Shown one piece after another: positions 35,392 to 46,920 of a DNA stretch of 64,000 nucleotides (positions are counted from its first letter, which is position 1; every line of letters starts with the position of its first letter). Position numbers and translations under genes: made by a program. The notes under the pieces were generated by a model, which searched no databases, was not told the DNA's origin, and was given only the letters and a program-made list of their open reading frames with translations. The DNA is taken from NCBI RefSeq assembly GCF_003597395.2, contig NC_133771.1:48300260-48364259 (forward strand). Reading direction: 5' to 3'. The stretch is from Chelonoidis abingdonii (lineage: Eukaryota; Chordata; Testudines; Testudinidae).

Positions 35392-36302
35392 CTCCTGGGA
35401 GAATTAGATGTCAAAAATTTAAAAATTCTGCACACAATATTTTAAAATTCTGCATATTTTATTTGTCAAAATAATGCAATATAATCACTCTGGTTTCAAT
35501 TATTTCAGTAATTTATTTAAACTACACTACAGTGGATGGAGAATGGGAGTAGGGAGCATTGGAGGAAATCCCCCAACCTTCTTTCCTACTAGTAATGTAG
35601 CTAGGTTTGATTCTATATTTCTTGTTATTAGTCAACAAATAAATGCAGCCATATGCTCAGTGTTACATCATAGGCAACTGAACAGTAAGTGAGGACTGGG
35701 AAATTAACTCACAATTTATTTTGGCTACTGACCATCTCCAGAAAGATCAGTAGCAAACAGTTCATGGAGCACATTTTGATAGAAAAATTTTTCAGTCCAA
35801 AAATTTAGGCCAGTTCTAATCATTAAAGCACCATAAGCATTTATAAGGCCATAATGTCCTTTACACCACTCTGGCAATGTAAAGGAGCCTTAAACCCTTT
35901 CCACCTGTTTTATACTCCTAGAGGAATTCACTAAACAGACAGGCTGCTACATTGTGCTCTGCCTGAGGGGACAGAGCCTGCCCCATGCCTGCTTCCTCAG
36001 AAACAGCCCGAAGCCCTGCCCCTCCATGCCGAGCGTGTTGCAATAGCGAACGAGAGGGACAGAGTGTCTCCCTCTCACACATGCACAACTGCCTAGACCC
36101 TTCCCACAGCAGTGATTTACTTCTCAACTGGCAGCTCCGTGTGCCTGAACCAACCTGCCTGCGATGCCAGGGGAGGGTGTGTGACCACTCTTTGGGCTTC
36201 CCTTTGCTCCCCCGTCAGAAGTCATTTTTTCTGCAAGGAAGCAAAGAAATCTGGGGGACATGAATTCTGTGCAAATGCAGTGATATAGAATTCCCCCCGG
36301 AG
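35392..36302. mobile_element. non-autonomous TIR element, 911 bp
   Basis: It begins ctcctgggagaatt and ends aattccccccggag, imperfect inverted repeats, with TA on each side (35390-35391 and 36303-36304). The ends resemble a turtle repeat family with ctcctgggggaattctgc termini. No transposase frame is visible. A TA duplication would fit Tc1/mariner-type movement, but two bases are weak evidence. Confidence 0.65.
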
Positions 36303-36573
36303 TAACACTTGTTAATCACAATGGCATTAATGCATTCATGTGACACAACATTTATAGTGGGTTTTTTTTGCATTTTTTGCTGATGTAAAGCTACCTTCTC
36401 CATTAATGCTGTGATTGGCATGTCCTTCAAACATTCTGAACACACTACACGAGAGTTAGATTTCCATTATCAAAGTATTATGTATGTATGTTATGAAGAG
36501 ATTTCACTACCCAATTCTTGAGGTCTAAATTTATTTAACAATTCCAGTGTATATATTTTTGAGGATTTTTTTA

Positions 36574-36839
36574 GTGCTTGTCAACACACAATTAGTTTGT
36601 GGCAAGCTGGGGTGTGAATTTACCCCATTCTAACTGTCTGCATGGACGCTGCTGAATCACATTTAAAGTTTCTTAATGTGCTTTGATCTAGTCCTCTTTA
36701 AAATTAGATTGCACTGAAGCACATTAACAAACTACTAATGTATGACAGCAGGGAGCACACAGTTAGTCCACAGCAGGCTAGCTTGGAGTAGATTCACATC
36801 CTAGCTTGCAGCAAAGTAAATGTTTGTGTAGACAAGCTC
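36574..36839. mobile_element. palindromic Harbinger-like MITE, 266 bp
   Basis: Left end gtgcttgtcaacacac and right end gtgtagacaagctc are inverted, inside a perfect TTA duplication (36571-36573 and 36840-36842). Further pairs such as agctggggtgtgaattta with agattcacatcctagct show that most of the element is a long degenerate hairpin. Confidence 0.85.
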
Positions 36840-37369
36840 TTATTTATTCAGAATTGTGGAAATACTTTTGCATATATTCCTAATTTACTATTTTCATATA
36901 ATAATACAAATTACTTATGCATACCATGGGCCTAATTTTCTTATGTTGCCTTTGAATTGCAGGGCTAATTTTGCACCTACAAATAATTGTGTACATACAG
37001 TTTTACATACACTATTAATTGCTAGTGAAATTATTTGCACATGTGCACCTATATACCCAGTTTGTGGATGGAAACATTGAAATGTATAGTGTTTGTAAGT
37101 ACAATTCGATAGTTACAGGCTTAATGCAGCTCCCACTGAAATCAATGGTAAGTCTTCCAGTGAATTCAAATGGAGTTGGGTCAGGCCCTCCATATCCAAG
37201 TGCCATGAATCATGCCCATAGTTAACTGCATGAATAAGTATTTGTGCATGAAAAATTATGCTTGCTAAATCAGAGACTGGGAGGAGACGCTCATAATAAT
37301 GAGGCCTGGTATGATGCATTTGTCCAAAAGTTTTAAAGTATTGCTAATTGTAATTTGTTCTGTTTTCAG

Positions 37370-39746
37370 CTTTATGTGGTCATTTGAAAAAACCAACCTC
37401 AGCATGGTTCAAGTTATCACAGGACAACTGGTTGAATCCTTTGATGAAGAGTTTAGGACACTGTATGCCCGTTCCTCTGTTCCTAGTTCATTTGCCCCAG
37501 AATTAGTTAGGGTAAATAGTCACAGCATACTCTGGGAGAATGGCACATGCCAGCATTCACAGTCTTCTTTAGCTTCAGTTTCCAGCCAACGAAACCTTTT
37601 TGGTAGGCAAGACAAGATTCACAAACTAGATCCCATTTACTTGAAAACTCGAGGAAGATATGCAGGGAATGAAATAAATACATATGGTTTGAGAAATCAG
37701 AACTACAACAAACTACCCTTTCATCCAGGTTTTAATATGCAAAATAAAATTCAGCAGAATCAACCCAGTGAACAAAATGAGCATTGGAAGAGACACAGTT
37801 ATGCTGGGGAAAACCCAGAAAGGACTCCTTACTTTTTGCTACACAGAGCTATTAATCGGGCCAATAATCCATCAAATACTTGGAAGATGCCATCTGATAG
37901 TCTTAGTATTGTATCTTCATTAAAGGGAGGCTATACAAACAACTGCAATGCACCCCAACAAAGTTTTGCTGATCGGTTTTCACAGCCAAAGATAAATATT
38001 GCAGAAAGAAATTCAATTGTACGGAGGTCTTTCAATGGAACAGATAATCATATCCGCTATCTGCAGCAAAGGATGCCAACCCTTGAACACACTACAAAAT
38101 CATTTCTCCGTAACTTGCGAATTGAGTCATACTTAAATGATCAGTCAGATTCTGCTGCAGATTGCAGTGGCTCAGCAGTCGGTGACAGGTATGAGGGGTA
38201 TGACACAGCGGAAAATATTAAAGCTCATGCCCTTTATTCTCATTCTCGCCTGAGGTCATCATTAGCTTTTAAGCCAACTTTGCCAGAACAGCAGGAAGTA
38301 AGCAGCTGTACAAGTTCTTCAAATTCAACTATTGTTGGTTCAGAGGAAAGTGAAACACCTAAAGGGACACCCAATCATATCCCAATTGTGAAAAATGTGA
38401 CCAACAAAGAATCATCAGAGGTCAGCACTAATGTCCCACCTGATTCAAATGAACCAAAAAAATCTGGAATACAGGTTGCAGAAAACAAAAAACCTATTGT
38501 ATATCCAAATGCCACTCGGGACCCATCTATCTACTTGTACACAGCCTTCTATGCAAACAGACCAGCGGAAAATGTGAAGAACCACCAAAATGAAAATATA
38601 CTAAAAAGGCGAAGTTTCCCTATGTTTGACAACTTCAAGTCCACTTTGGATCATGATGTCAACAAACAGGCATCCAGCTATGTGTACAGCACATTGACTA
38701 GACAGAGACTTAAGCGGCCAGAAAATCTAAAGCCCCCCGAGGATATAATAAAAAACTCTAAAAGCTTTCACAGTGTGACCAACCACATAGAACATGAAGA
38801 TACAAATCTTGAAGAAGAATCAAAGAGCCCCACTACCACTAAGGCCATCTCTGTGGCTGCTCTAGCTGAAGATAGCAAAGAGGAACCTAGCAAAGAATGT
38901 ACTTTAAAGAAAGAAAATAAGAATTCTCCAAGTTTCCTGAAAAAGGGATCCCAGAAACTGAGGTCATTGCTGAATCTCACACAAGACAAGAAGGAAAACT
39001 TGTCAAAAAACAAAGCTCCTGTGTTTTATAGAATGTGCAGCAGTTCTGACACGCTGGCTTCTGAAGGCGAAGAGACTCAAAAGCCAAAAATATCTGAGAC
39101 TAAGGCTGATTCCTCTCCAAGAAAAAAGAGGACCACATCATTCAATTCACAAGGCAGCTTGCATAAAAGTAAAGAGGATGTCACTGTGAGCCCACCAAAG
39201 TCTCCCAAGCTTCCAAAGTCTCCCAAGCCTCCAAAGTCTCCCAAGCCTCCATTTGATGAAAGCAGTAAAAAGTGCCCTACTTTATGCCCCCCTGAAAAGT
39301 TCTTAGAAACTCTAGGAGATGCATCCACTCCAAGATTTAATACTGAACAGATCCAGTACCACGAGGTGAAAAAAGGTATAACTAATGCTACCCAGGAAAC
39401 CGCACCTGTTTCTAGTTCTCCACAAAGAGTAAGCACAATGACATTCCAGCCTGGAAACTCAAAGAACAAAGAGGAGTTATTAAGATCTCGTTTGAGTGAA
39501 AGACGTGTTTATAGTCGCTTTGAGCCATTCTTGAAGATGGAAAGCTCTGGTCAGCCAGCAAGAAATACTCCCAAGAGCAGTACACACCTCCCAGAAACAG
39601 AAAGCAAAACCATAGAGAATAATTGTGCAAGGGCCAATCAGGTGGCTCATTACAACTCGACTGTATACCATCCATTACAGCCAAATGAAAACAAGCTTCG
39701 AGGATTTATGCAAAAGTTTGGAAATTTACTGTACAAAAACAAATAA
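37370..39746 (+). CDS. FAM83B: FAM83B last coding exon (end of DUF1669 and C-terminal region)
   Basis: After the tgttttcag acceptor one base completes a Ser codon, and 791 further codons run open to a TAA at 39744-39746. The start finishes DUF1669: SFMWSFEKTNLSMVQ and GQLVESFDEEFRTLYA. The FDEEF segment has the F-x-x-x-F spacing tied to casein kinase 1 binding in FAM83 proteins. The rest is low-complexity and Ser/Lys-rich, probably disordered, with conserved islands: SSQRNLFGRQDKIHKLD, MPTLEHTTKSFLRNLRIES, SLAFKPTLPEQ, SFLKKGSQKLRSLL, CSSSDTL and the terminal RGFMQKFGNLLYKNK. These match FAM83B, not its paralogues. The 888 visible residues plus about 150 upstream exceed the roughly 1011 of the human protein slightly. 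An unbroken frame argues for a working gene. An apparent ATG at 37299 lies in the intron. Confidence 0.97.
39201..39254 (+). repeat. FAM83B: in-frame 18-bp repeat encoding SPKxPx units
   Basis: Three units, tctcccaagcttccaaag, tctcccaagcctccaaag and tctcccaagcctccattt, encode SPKLPK, SPKPPK, SPKPPF, and follow a PPK. The second and first differ by one base, the third by three. The repeat lies in the disordered tail of FAM83B, in a spot not conserved in the human protein as I recall it. Confidence 0.9.
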
Positions 39747-40215
39747 CACCCATATAGTATAACACCATGTGAGGACTGTGTGAAAAATAGCAAAGGCAGC
39801 AGGACTGTAAGTATTTAACTGACTTAGACTGATGGGCAGGCCTGTAAAGTTTACAAGGGTTTCTGCAGGGGTTAGAACTTTGGAATTGATGTATATGTTT
39901 TGAGGTAATAAACCTAGAGGAATTATACTTCAGTCATTACACAAGTTCTGTGTCTAAAAGATGTTTTAAATGAGATGTTTATAATGTTTATACTGTCAAA
40001 TTAATTTGAGATAGATACTTTCCCTCATGCAGAAAGTATGTAATAATATCTTAGACGTGTGAAAAAGAGGGAGGAGGTTTTTTAAACTCCAACTAATACT
40101 TTTTTTTCAAAAACCTATCATTTAAAAATAGAATAATACTGGGATAAGTGGTCTGCTATGTCTTTTCAGCATTTATGTGCTCTTGAAAGTAATAAAAGCA
40201 GACGTTAATTCATTG
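39747..40215 (+). other. FAM83B: FAM83B 3' UTR with candidate poly(A) signals
   Basis: AATAAA occurs at 39907-39912 and 40191-40196, the second followed by T-rich sequence. Either could end the transcript; the real 3' end may be further right, since more T-rich unique-looking sequence follows to about 41250. Confidence 0.6.
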
Positions 40216-41255
40216 TATGTTACTTAGCCATTTAAACTAATTTTTGAAAGCCTCTTACAGACTTTACCATATTACTGATTGTCCCCATAGACTATATTGA
40301 ACTTTGAGGGTAACAAATGGAGAATCTCTCTTATTGTACTGAATATTGTATGTAATTACATATCACCCACAAACCTCAAAGTGACCCTCACACCAGGGTG
40401 TAGTGTACTTGTTTACAATGTGAAGTGGTTGTAACTGTAGGGTGACATTTTAAAAACTATTGATGCATCAAGATTTATTGAAAGTAGTCTGCAGTTGAGT
40501 TAAACCACAAATGTACAGTTAACTTTTTATCATATATGCCAATATTCCATAATGCATCCTTAGAAACATGTGCTTTCCTGTGTTTTTAAATTTGGAGCAT
40601 CAAGGAAGAAAATTAGTCTATGGATTACCATTTCTCAGGCAAGTCTGTATGTTTCCCATGCAGTACCTAGCTTTAAATGTTAGCAATTGAATTTACAATT
40701 CTAACTTAAGTAGTCCAGTTAAAAAAAGTTGTAGGCACTTATTTCATTCAAAACTTGAAGTATTTCCAAAGATTAAAGTAATAGAAGCAACAAAAAACCT
40801 TTTAGACAGACTGGGTAAAATTCTGGTTTCATTGGTGTCAGTGGTAAAATACCCATTGACATTAATGGAGCCAAGATTTCACCTATCTTGTTTATAAACT
40901 TCTGTTCCTCATTTCTTCCTACTTACTATATGGACCAAAGGACCATGTACAGGAATGCTCTCTGTTCACTTGACCAGCTTGCATTCAAATCATTTTTTTA
41001 AAATATGGAAACATTCACAAACTCTTTTCATTTGAATCAGTCAGTGCTAATTTAAGGATTTCTCAAACTGAGATAATCTGTTTGCAAAATTCGGATGTTC
41101 TGCCAGTGACTTCAATGGACATTGGATCAGGACCCAACCATTTTATTTAACTGAGACATGAGCAATTCCCATTGAAGTCAATAAGAGTTACTTGTATCAA
41201 GCAGTAAGATAATCAGGACCCCACTACTGTGCATAGTAAATATAAGAAGAGTATG
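40216..41255. other. possible 3' UTR extension or intergenic DNA
   Basis: AT-rich, no open gene. The stretch 41085-41220 has tgacttcaatggac and cccattgaagtcaataagag, an inverted pair of a motif common in turtle MITEs. Confidence 0.45.
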
Positions 41256-41421
41256 AGAGAGACGAGGTTGGTGAAGCATATATTTTATTGGACCGATTTC
41301 TCTTGGTGATAGAGACAAGCTTTTGATCTTCTAACTGAGCTGTTCTTTAGAGCTGTTCTTTAGATCTGTGAAACCTTGTCTCTCTAATATCCTGGACCAA
41401 CATGGGTACAACAACATTTCA
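41256..41421. repeat. interspersed repeat fragment, unresolved class
   Basis: Phrases gacgaggttggtgaagcata, tattggaccgatttctcttg and ctctaatatcctggaccaac link it to the text at 21770-21850. The 13-mer agctgttctttag occurs twice in tandem near 41337-41364, a local duplication. Confidence 0.65.
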
Positions 41422-41769
41422 TATGAGAAGAGTATGACACTGACAATTAATATTTAATGTTAATTCATTCACAAACATTTATTTTTAATGTCTATACCTG
41501 AACTGATTGTTGAGATGAGCACAGCAGTGATTTCTGTATGTTATTTCCTTTATTTTAATGGTGTGGGGGGGGGATTTTGAATAAGAATATTGTACTGTTG
41601 AGGAGAGCAACTCTCGTCCAAATAACTTTTTTAAATAGCAACCATATTTTCATGCAGCAATTGTTAATATTATGGAAAAAGTTGTCTTGGCCCTGGTTAT
41701 GATCTCACTTAATTTAGCTTTATCTATATAACTTGGAACAACTCTGGCCCACAGCACCATAGTATCTAA

Positions 41770-43379
41770 GGGTATGTCTACACTCCGAAATTAGGTCGAA
41801 TTTATAGAAGTCGATTTTTTAGAAATCGATTTTATACAGTCGATTGTGTGTGTCCCCACTTAAGACCATGAAGACCATTAACTCGGCGGAGTGTGTCCAC
41901 AGTACCGAGGCTAGCATTGACTTCCAGAGCATTGCATTGTGGGTAGCTATCCCACAGTTCTCACAGTCTCTGCTGCCCATTGGAATTCTGGGTTGAGATC
42001 CCAGTGCCTGATGGGTCAAAAACATTGTCATGGGTGGTTCTGGGTACATGTCATCAACCCCCTCCCTCCCCCCGGTGAAAGCAACAGCAAACAATCATTT
42101 CTTGCCTTTTTTTCCCGGGTTACCCGTGCAGACGTCATACCACGGCAAGCATGGAGCCTGCTCAGCTCACCATCACTATATGTCTCCTGGGTGCTGGCAG
42201 ATGTGGGACTGCATTGCTACACAGCAGCAGCTCATTGCCTTTTGGCAGCAGATGGTGCATTACAATTGGTAGCCTTCGTTGTTGTCTCATTGGATGTTCT
42301 TTTAGCTGACCTCGGTGAGGTCAGTCAGGGGCACCTGGGCAGACATAGGTGCTCCTTGCAGACCTTGGTGAGGTCTGTCAGGGGCACTTGGACATAAATG
42401 GGAGTGACTCCAGGTCATTCTCTTTTTAAGTTTTGTCTCCCGGAGATTCAGTCCTGCCTGCAGTTGTACTGCACTGTCTACTGCCAGCATAAGATGCATG
42501 AGAGAGATGGAGTGGATCAAAACAAGAAAGAGACCAGATTTGTTTTGTATTCATTTGCTCCCCCCTCCTTCCCTCCGTGAAATCAACAGCCAACAATCGT
42601 TTCAGTGAGGTCTGTCAGGATCACCTTTAAAAGTTTAATAGAGATTCAGTCCTGCCTGGAATAGTGGAGGGAGGGATAGCTCAGTGGTTTGAGTTCAATC
42701 CTTGAGGGGGCCATTCTGTGTGACAGTTGTGTATGTTTCTCCTTGATGCAAACCCACCCCCTTTGTTTATTTTAATTCCCTGTAAGCCATGTCATCATTC
42801 GACCCTCCCTCAGCACTGCTGCAGGTCCCTGTTATAGCCTCTGTCCTTCATGCCCTTGGAGATTTTTTCAAAAGTTTGGGCATTTCGTCTTTTGGAACAG
42901 AGTTCTGATAGCACAGATTTGTCTCCCCATATAACAATCAGAATCCATACCTGCCGTTCGGTCCATGCTGGAGCTCTTTTGTGATTCTTGGACTACATCA
43001 TGGTCACCTCTGCTGATGAGATCTGCAGTCACCTGCAGATTGGCCATGCTGGCCAACAGGAAATGAGATTCAAAAGTTTGTGGGCCTTTTCCTGTCTACC
43101 TGGCCAGTGCATCTGAGTTGAAAGCGCTGTCCAGAGCAGTCACAATGGAGCACTCTGGGATAGCTTCCGGAGGTCAATACCATCAAACTGCATTCACACT
43201 ACCCCAAATTCGACCTGGCAAGGTTGATTTCAGCGCTAATCCTCTCGTCGGAGGAGGAGTACAGAAATCGATTTTGAGCCCTTTAAATTGAAAAAAATGG
43301 CTTCGTCGTGTGGACGGGTGCAGGTTAAATCGATGTAACACTGCTACATTTGACCTAAACTCGTAGTGTAGACCAGGGC
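41770..43379. mobile_element. Harbinger-like composite non-autonomous element, 1610 bp
   Basis: Left end gggtatgtctacactcc and right end agtgtagaccagggc are inverted repeats, in a perfect TAA duplication (41767-41769 and 43380-43382). Subterminal parts carry several copies of tcgattt and aatcgat. The interior has repeated units: cggtgaaagcaacagcaaac at 42072 resembles ccgtgaaatcaacagccaac at 42575, and gaggtctgtcaggggcac occurs as three variants near 42315, 42371 and 42607. A shortened SINE sits at 42667-42716. Open frames up to 152 codons exist but match no transposase I know. Confidence 0.82.
42667..42716 (+). mobile_element. tRNA-derived SINE fragment with internal deletion
   Basis: It reads gagggatagctcagtggttt then gagttcaatccttgaggggg, while the fuller copy at 46921 has about 29 more bases between the two. 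Both break points carry tgag, so one copy of that microhomology was kept. Confidence 0.85.
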
Positions 43380-43429
43380 TAAGTCTTCTACACTCCTGTC
43401 ACCCACTGAATTATTCCTGATTTATACTA

Positions 43430-43795
43430 ACATATAGTGATCCGTCCCCTGTTGCCCATTCCGAGCTTCTGGCAAACAGAGGCTAGGGACACAATCTCTT
43501 TCCATCCTGGCTAGTAGCCACTGTTGGACCTATCCTCCATGAACCCTGTTACAGGCTTTTTTTAACCCTGTTATAGTCTTGGCCTTTACAACATCCTCTA
43601 GAAAAAGAGTTCCACAGGTTGACTGTGAGTTGTGTGAAGAAATACTTCCTTTTGTTTGTTTTAAATCTGCTGCCTATTAATTTCATTTGGTGACCCCCTA
43701 GTTCTTATGTTATGAGAAGGAGTATTTACTTTTGCCTCACCAGTCATGATCATATAGACCTCTGTCATACCCCCTTAGAGGTCTATAAAATCATT
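43430..43795 (-). mobile_element. CR1 LINE 3' part, minus strand (different subfamily)
   Basis: The plus strand reads gttccacaggttgactgtga, gaagaaatacttccttttgt, tgctgcctattaatttcatt and tggtgaccccctagttctta in order, which I recognise as an antisense CR1 3' region. It differs in text from the copies at 5772 and 14855. Confidence 0.78.
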
Positions 43796-44512
43796 CCGTT
43801 TGAAACCTAAAGGAAATGTGACCCAAAGATAATAGACCCTACCTAGCTGAACTCTGAATTTCCAGATGCTGTTAAGACAGCAGATTGGTCCATGAAATTT
43901 GAAAGATAAAGTAAAATGTATAATCAGTGGTTGATGTGAAAGGATTTCCCCCTCCCACAGCACTCCTCAAAAAGTCCAGTGAAGGGATATGCTATTTAAT
44001 TCTTAAAAATAAATAAATAAATAAAACACACATGCCTAATTCGTTCGTTCATCGGCTACGTCAGAAACCTGCTTGTTCCTCCTCACGTATTGCTGTGATG
44101 GGAGTCCTTGAACTATAGTGTGCTGCATTTCACCTAGAACCCTCTCCTGGTCCCATTAAAATCACAATGGTTATTGTCAGTGACTTCTATGATGCGGGTT
44201 CAAGACATTTCCCAAAGAACAGTTTTAAGCAAAATGATATCTAGTAACAATAACTATTATATAGTGGGGATGGTATTTACAGTTAGTGGTGATCTCTTGT
44301 GTCTCAATTGTATGTTGGGTCTTTCTCTTTCCCTCTACCAAAAGTTTTCCGTTCCTTCTTAGCTGAAATATTTGCAGAAAGTATATGAATTGCTTCACTA
44401 ATACATGTTTGAGTTTGCCTTTTCCATGCTGAACTGGCATAGCTGGAGTGTTCAGTACAGAAAATGCCTCCTCACAACTCTAAGGGACTGCCCAGTATGG
44501 ACTCCTGTTACT
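43796..44512. other. intergenic sequence with a short (AAAT)n run
   Basis: No gene. An AAAT microsatellite occupies about 44005-44025. Confidence 0.5.
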
Positions 44513-44520
44513 CTCTAGAC

Positions 44521-44782
44521 CAGTGGTCCCCAACCTTTTTTGTCTGGCGCCGGCCAGATGAAGAACCGCGGCGGTGGTCAAGCATCTGCCGAAATGCTGC
44601 CGAAATTCGGCGGCATTTCAGCAGCGACGCCTCTGGATGACGCCGCTTGTGACAAGCTTGCGGCAAGCGGCGTCATCCAGAGGCATCGCTGCCAAAATGC
44701 TGCCAAATTTCAGCAGCATTTTGGCGGATGCTTGACTGGCAGCCAGGACATGCGCCCACAGGCACCATGTTGGGGACCCCTG
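44521..44782. mobile_element. hAT-type foldback element, 262 bp
   Basis: The ends cagtggtccccaac and gttggggacccctg are inverted, and ctctagac / ctccagac (44513-44520, 44783-44790) is a 7-of-8 target duplication. Almost the whole element pairs with itself: gcctctggatgacgccgctt (left) against aagcggcgtcatccagaggc (right) around a short loop near 44650-44662. GC-rich in AT-rich surroundings. Confidence 0.92.
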
Positions 44783-44790
44783 CTCCAGAC

Positions 44791-45547
44791 AGCAGCATTT
44801 TTTATTATTACATTTTTTATGATCAGCAAGTTTACAGGAGGATGTCTCAATTAAGAGAACTCCCCTGGAAAACATACAAGCTGCAGAGCTGCTCATGGCC
44901 CTATAAGTCAGGATCTGTAAGCAATGGAAGCACATTTATTTGCATTCTCCTGCCCTAGGCAGCTCTCCAGCATACCACCATGGAATGTTCATATTTTTCC
45001 TTTTGGGGCTACCATTGCAGGTGCTAAAAATGGCAATTCTGTGTGTGTGTACATACATGTAGTAAATCTTATGAGATATAGTTTGTTACAATTTTTGGAA
45101 AATTACTATTTCTTCTATCAAAGACAGATTGCTAATTGAAGAGAAAGACCATATAAACATTTCCAGTAAAATGCACGTAATATACATTTGTTTGCTAATT
45201 GGCGTTCTCTCTCTAGATGGGTATGGTTGAGAAAATTGCTAGGGGGTGGGGAAGGGGGAATAGACTGCTCACCTGACATTCTTTCTATACAAGTAGGGTA
45301 CACAGGGTGTAACATAGGCCAGGAAAAAACCTTCCTGTGCAAGTCTCCTATTAAAATACTGACAGGATACCACTTTATTTACTGATTTAAGTATACACTG
45401 GATGTAAAACACCAAATATTTGCATGTGAACATCGTGCATTTAAGTGTCTGTTCTACAATGCCTGTTCTTGTCTCATCTAGCAGTCAAAGAGCTCAAAAA
45501 CCTGATTGTTTCCCACTGATTTTAATGGCCTTTATATCAAGCTCTTA
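44791..45547. other. intergenic sequence, no recognised genes
   Basis: A short stretch at 45242-45360 may be an old LINE end but is not identified. Confidence 0.4.
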
Positions 45548-45664
45548 GAACCCAATTTAGCAAATCATTTAAGCATGTGCTTATCTTTAAGCACTCAAGT
45601 AGTCCTAGCATAAAGTTAAAGTATAAAATTAAGCTTGTGCTTAAGTGCTTTCCTTTATCATGGT
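45548..45664. mobile_element. foldback MITE, about 117 bp
   Basis: The left arm caaatcatttaagcatgtgc and ttatctttaagcactcaagt pair with the right arm agttaaagtataaaattaag and cttgtgcttaagtgctttcc, with mismatches. This is the aagcatgtgcttaa palindrome family common in turtles. No target duplication fixed. Confidence 0.68.
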
Positions 45665-46920
45665 CTAAAAACTCATAATACTACTTGGGCATCAAATCAC
45701 ATATTCCAATCAATTGTTAATCTAAATATATGTTTTTTTATTTACTTAGAGCAATGTCTGGATTTCACACAGCCAAGCTTCCAAACCCCATGTAAATGGT
45801 AGCTATTGCTTCTGCCTTTTGTAATCTAGATGATGCAAAGGAAATAGACAGGATATTATATACAGGTATACAAGCCTCCAGAATTGGTATTCTTGATTGC
45901 AAAGCAGAAAACAGAATTTAAAAATGCTTCAAAAGCACCAGGGAATTCCATGAAGCTAGGTTTTGGCCATACCAGATTAATATGTCTGTTTCTACTCTGG
46001 ATTTAGTTTTGCACTGTTAGTCATTATGTAAACTCTGGTTTCTCAGTGGAAATACTTACATTACATTGTAGTTAATGCTATGCATATACTATATATGTAC
46101 AAATGCAAACCAAAATTTGTCATGAAATAATTTATTTTTATTATTTTTTACCAAATAAAATGCTTCTTTTAAAGCTTAGTTTCTCTGACATCTTTATTTA
46201 CATTGATTTCATACTACTAATAATATTTCTAGTTTTGAATGTCTTCAGCAGTTTTTTTAATTTTAAAAAATGTACTGACACAAAGCAAATTAAGCAACGA
46301 AAGTTGGTAATGAAAGCTCTAACCCTGCAGTTTAGTGCATGCTATCCCTTCTTGGAGCCTCACTGATTTCCATGGGGCCTCATACAGAATCAGCAGTCTA
46401 CTGGGAACTGGAGGATGGAAACTTAAATAATTTCCTTGCAGAATATCAATAGTAAAATAGGGGAAGCTATAAAGGAGATAATAGGATTACAAGGATCGGG
46501 TCAGTTATGTCAACTTTCTGTGCTTAATTTCAATGTCTTATATCACTCTGCTTCTACATCCATCTCCAGTTTTGTTTCCTTTCATATTACCTCTGCTTTG
46601 TTAATGATAATTGATATCCTCGTTTCTTTCTTCTAACACACAGCCACCTCAGGTCCTATTCCACGCTGCCCCTTTCAAAATCTATTTGCCTAGCATCTAA
46701 CCTCTCCCCATTTAAATGCTTCCTAAAAATTCACTTTTATCAGATTGCTTACAAGAAGTGTCTTCACACACTCCTCTGTGCATCAGCATAGATTTCCAAC
46801 TTAATGTCTCATGAGGAATGGATTTTCAATATCCAAATATGTGCTAGGTGCTTTAGAGAAATAAGTAGAGAAAAGAAGACCTAAAGAGCTTACAGTCTAC
46901 GTTTAAACTTAATAAGCTTA
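45665..46920. other. intergenic sequence, no recognised genes
   Basis: AT-rich; no exon or repeat recognised with confidence. Confidence 0.4.

Larger units (their letters stand above)
33541..37369 (+). other. FAM83B: FAM83B last intron
   Basis: A 3829-bp intron from the gtaagt donor at 33541 to the tgttttcag acceptor ending at 37369. It contains two Harbinger-like MITEs, a TIR element and an exact copy of 79 bp of DIRS sequence; the remaining DNA (34211-35391, 36303-36573, 36840-37369) shows nothing further. Confidence 0.9.

Noticed and set aside
37299..37369. ATG and open frame extending upstream of the last FAM83B exon
   Set aside because: The 71 bases precede a strong tgttttcag acceptor and do not resemble FAM83B; the exon joins the previous one in phase at 37370.
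39077..39469. 130-codon minus-strand frame inside the last FAM83B exon
   Set aside because: It is the mirror of the Pro/Lys/Ser-rich coding strand; no family match.
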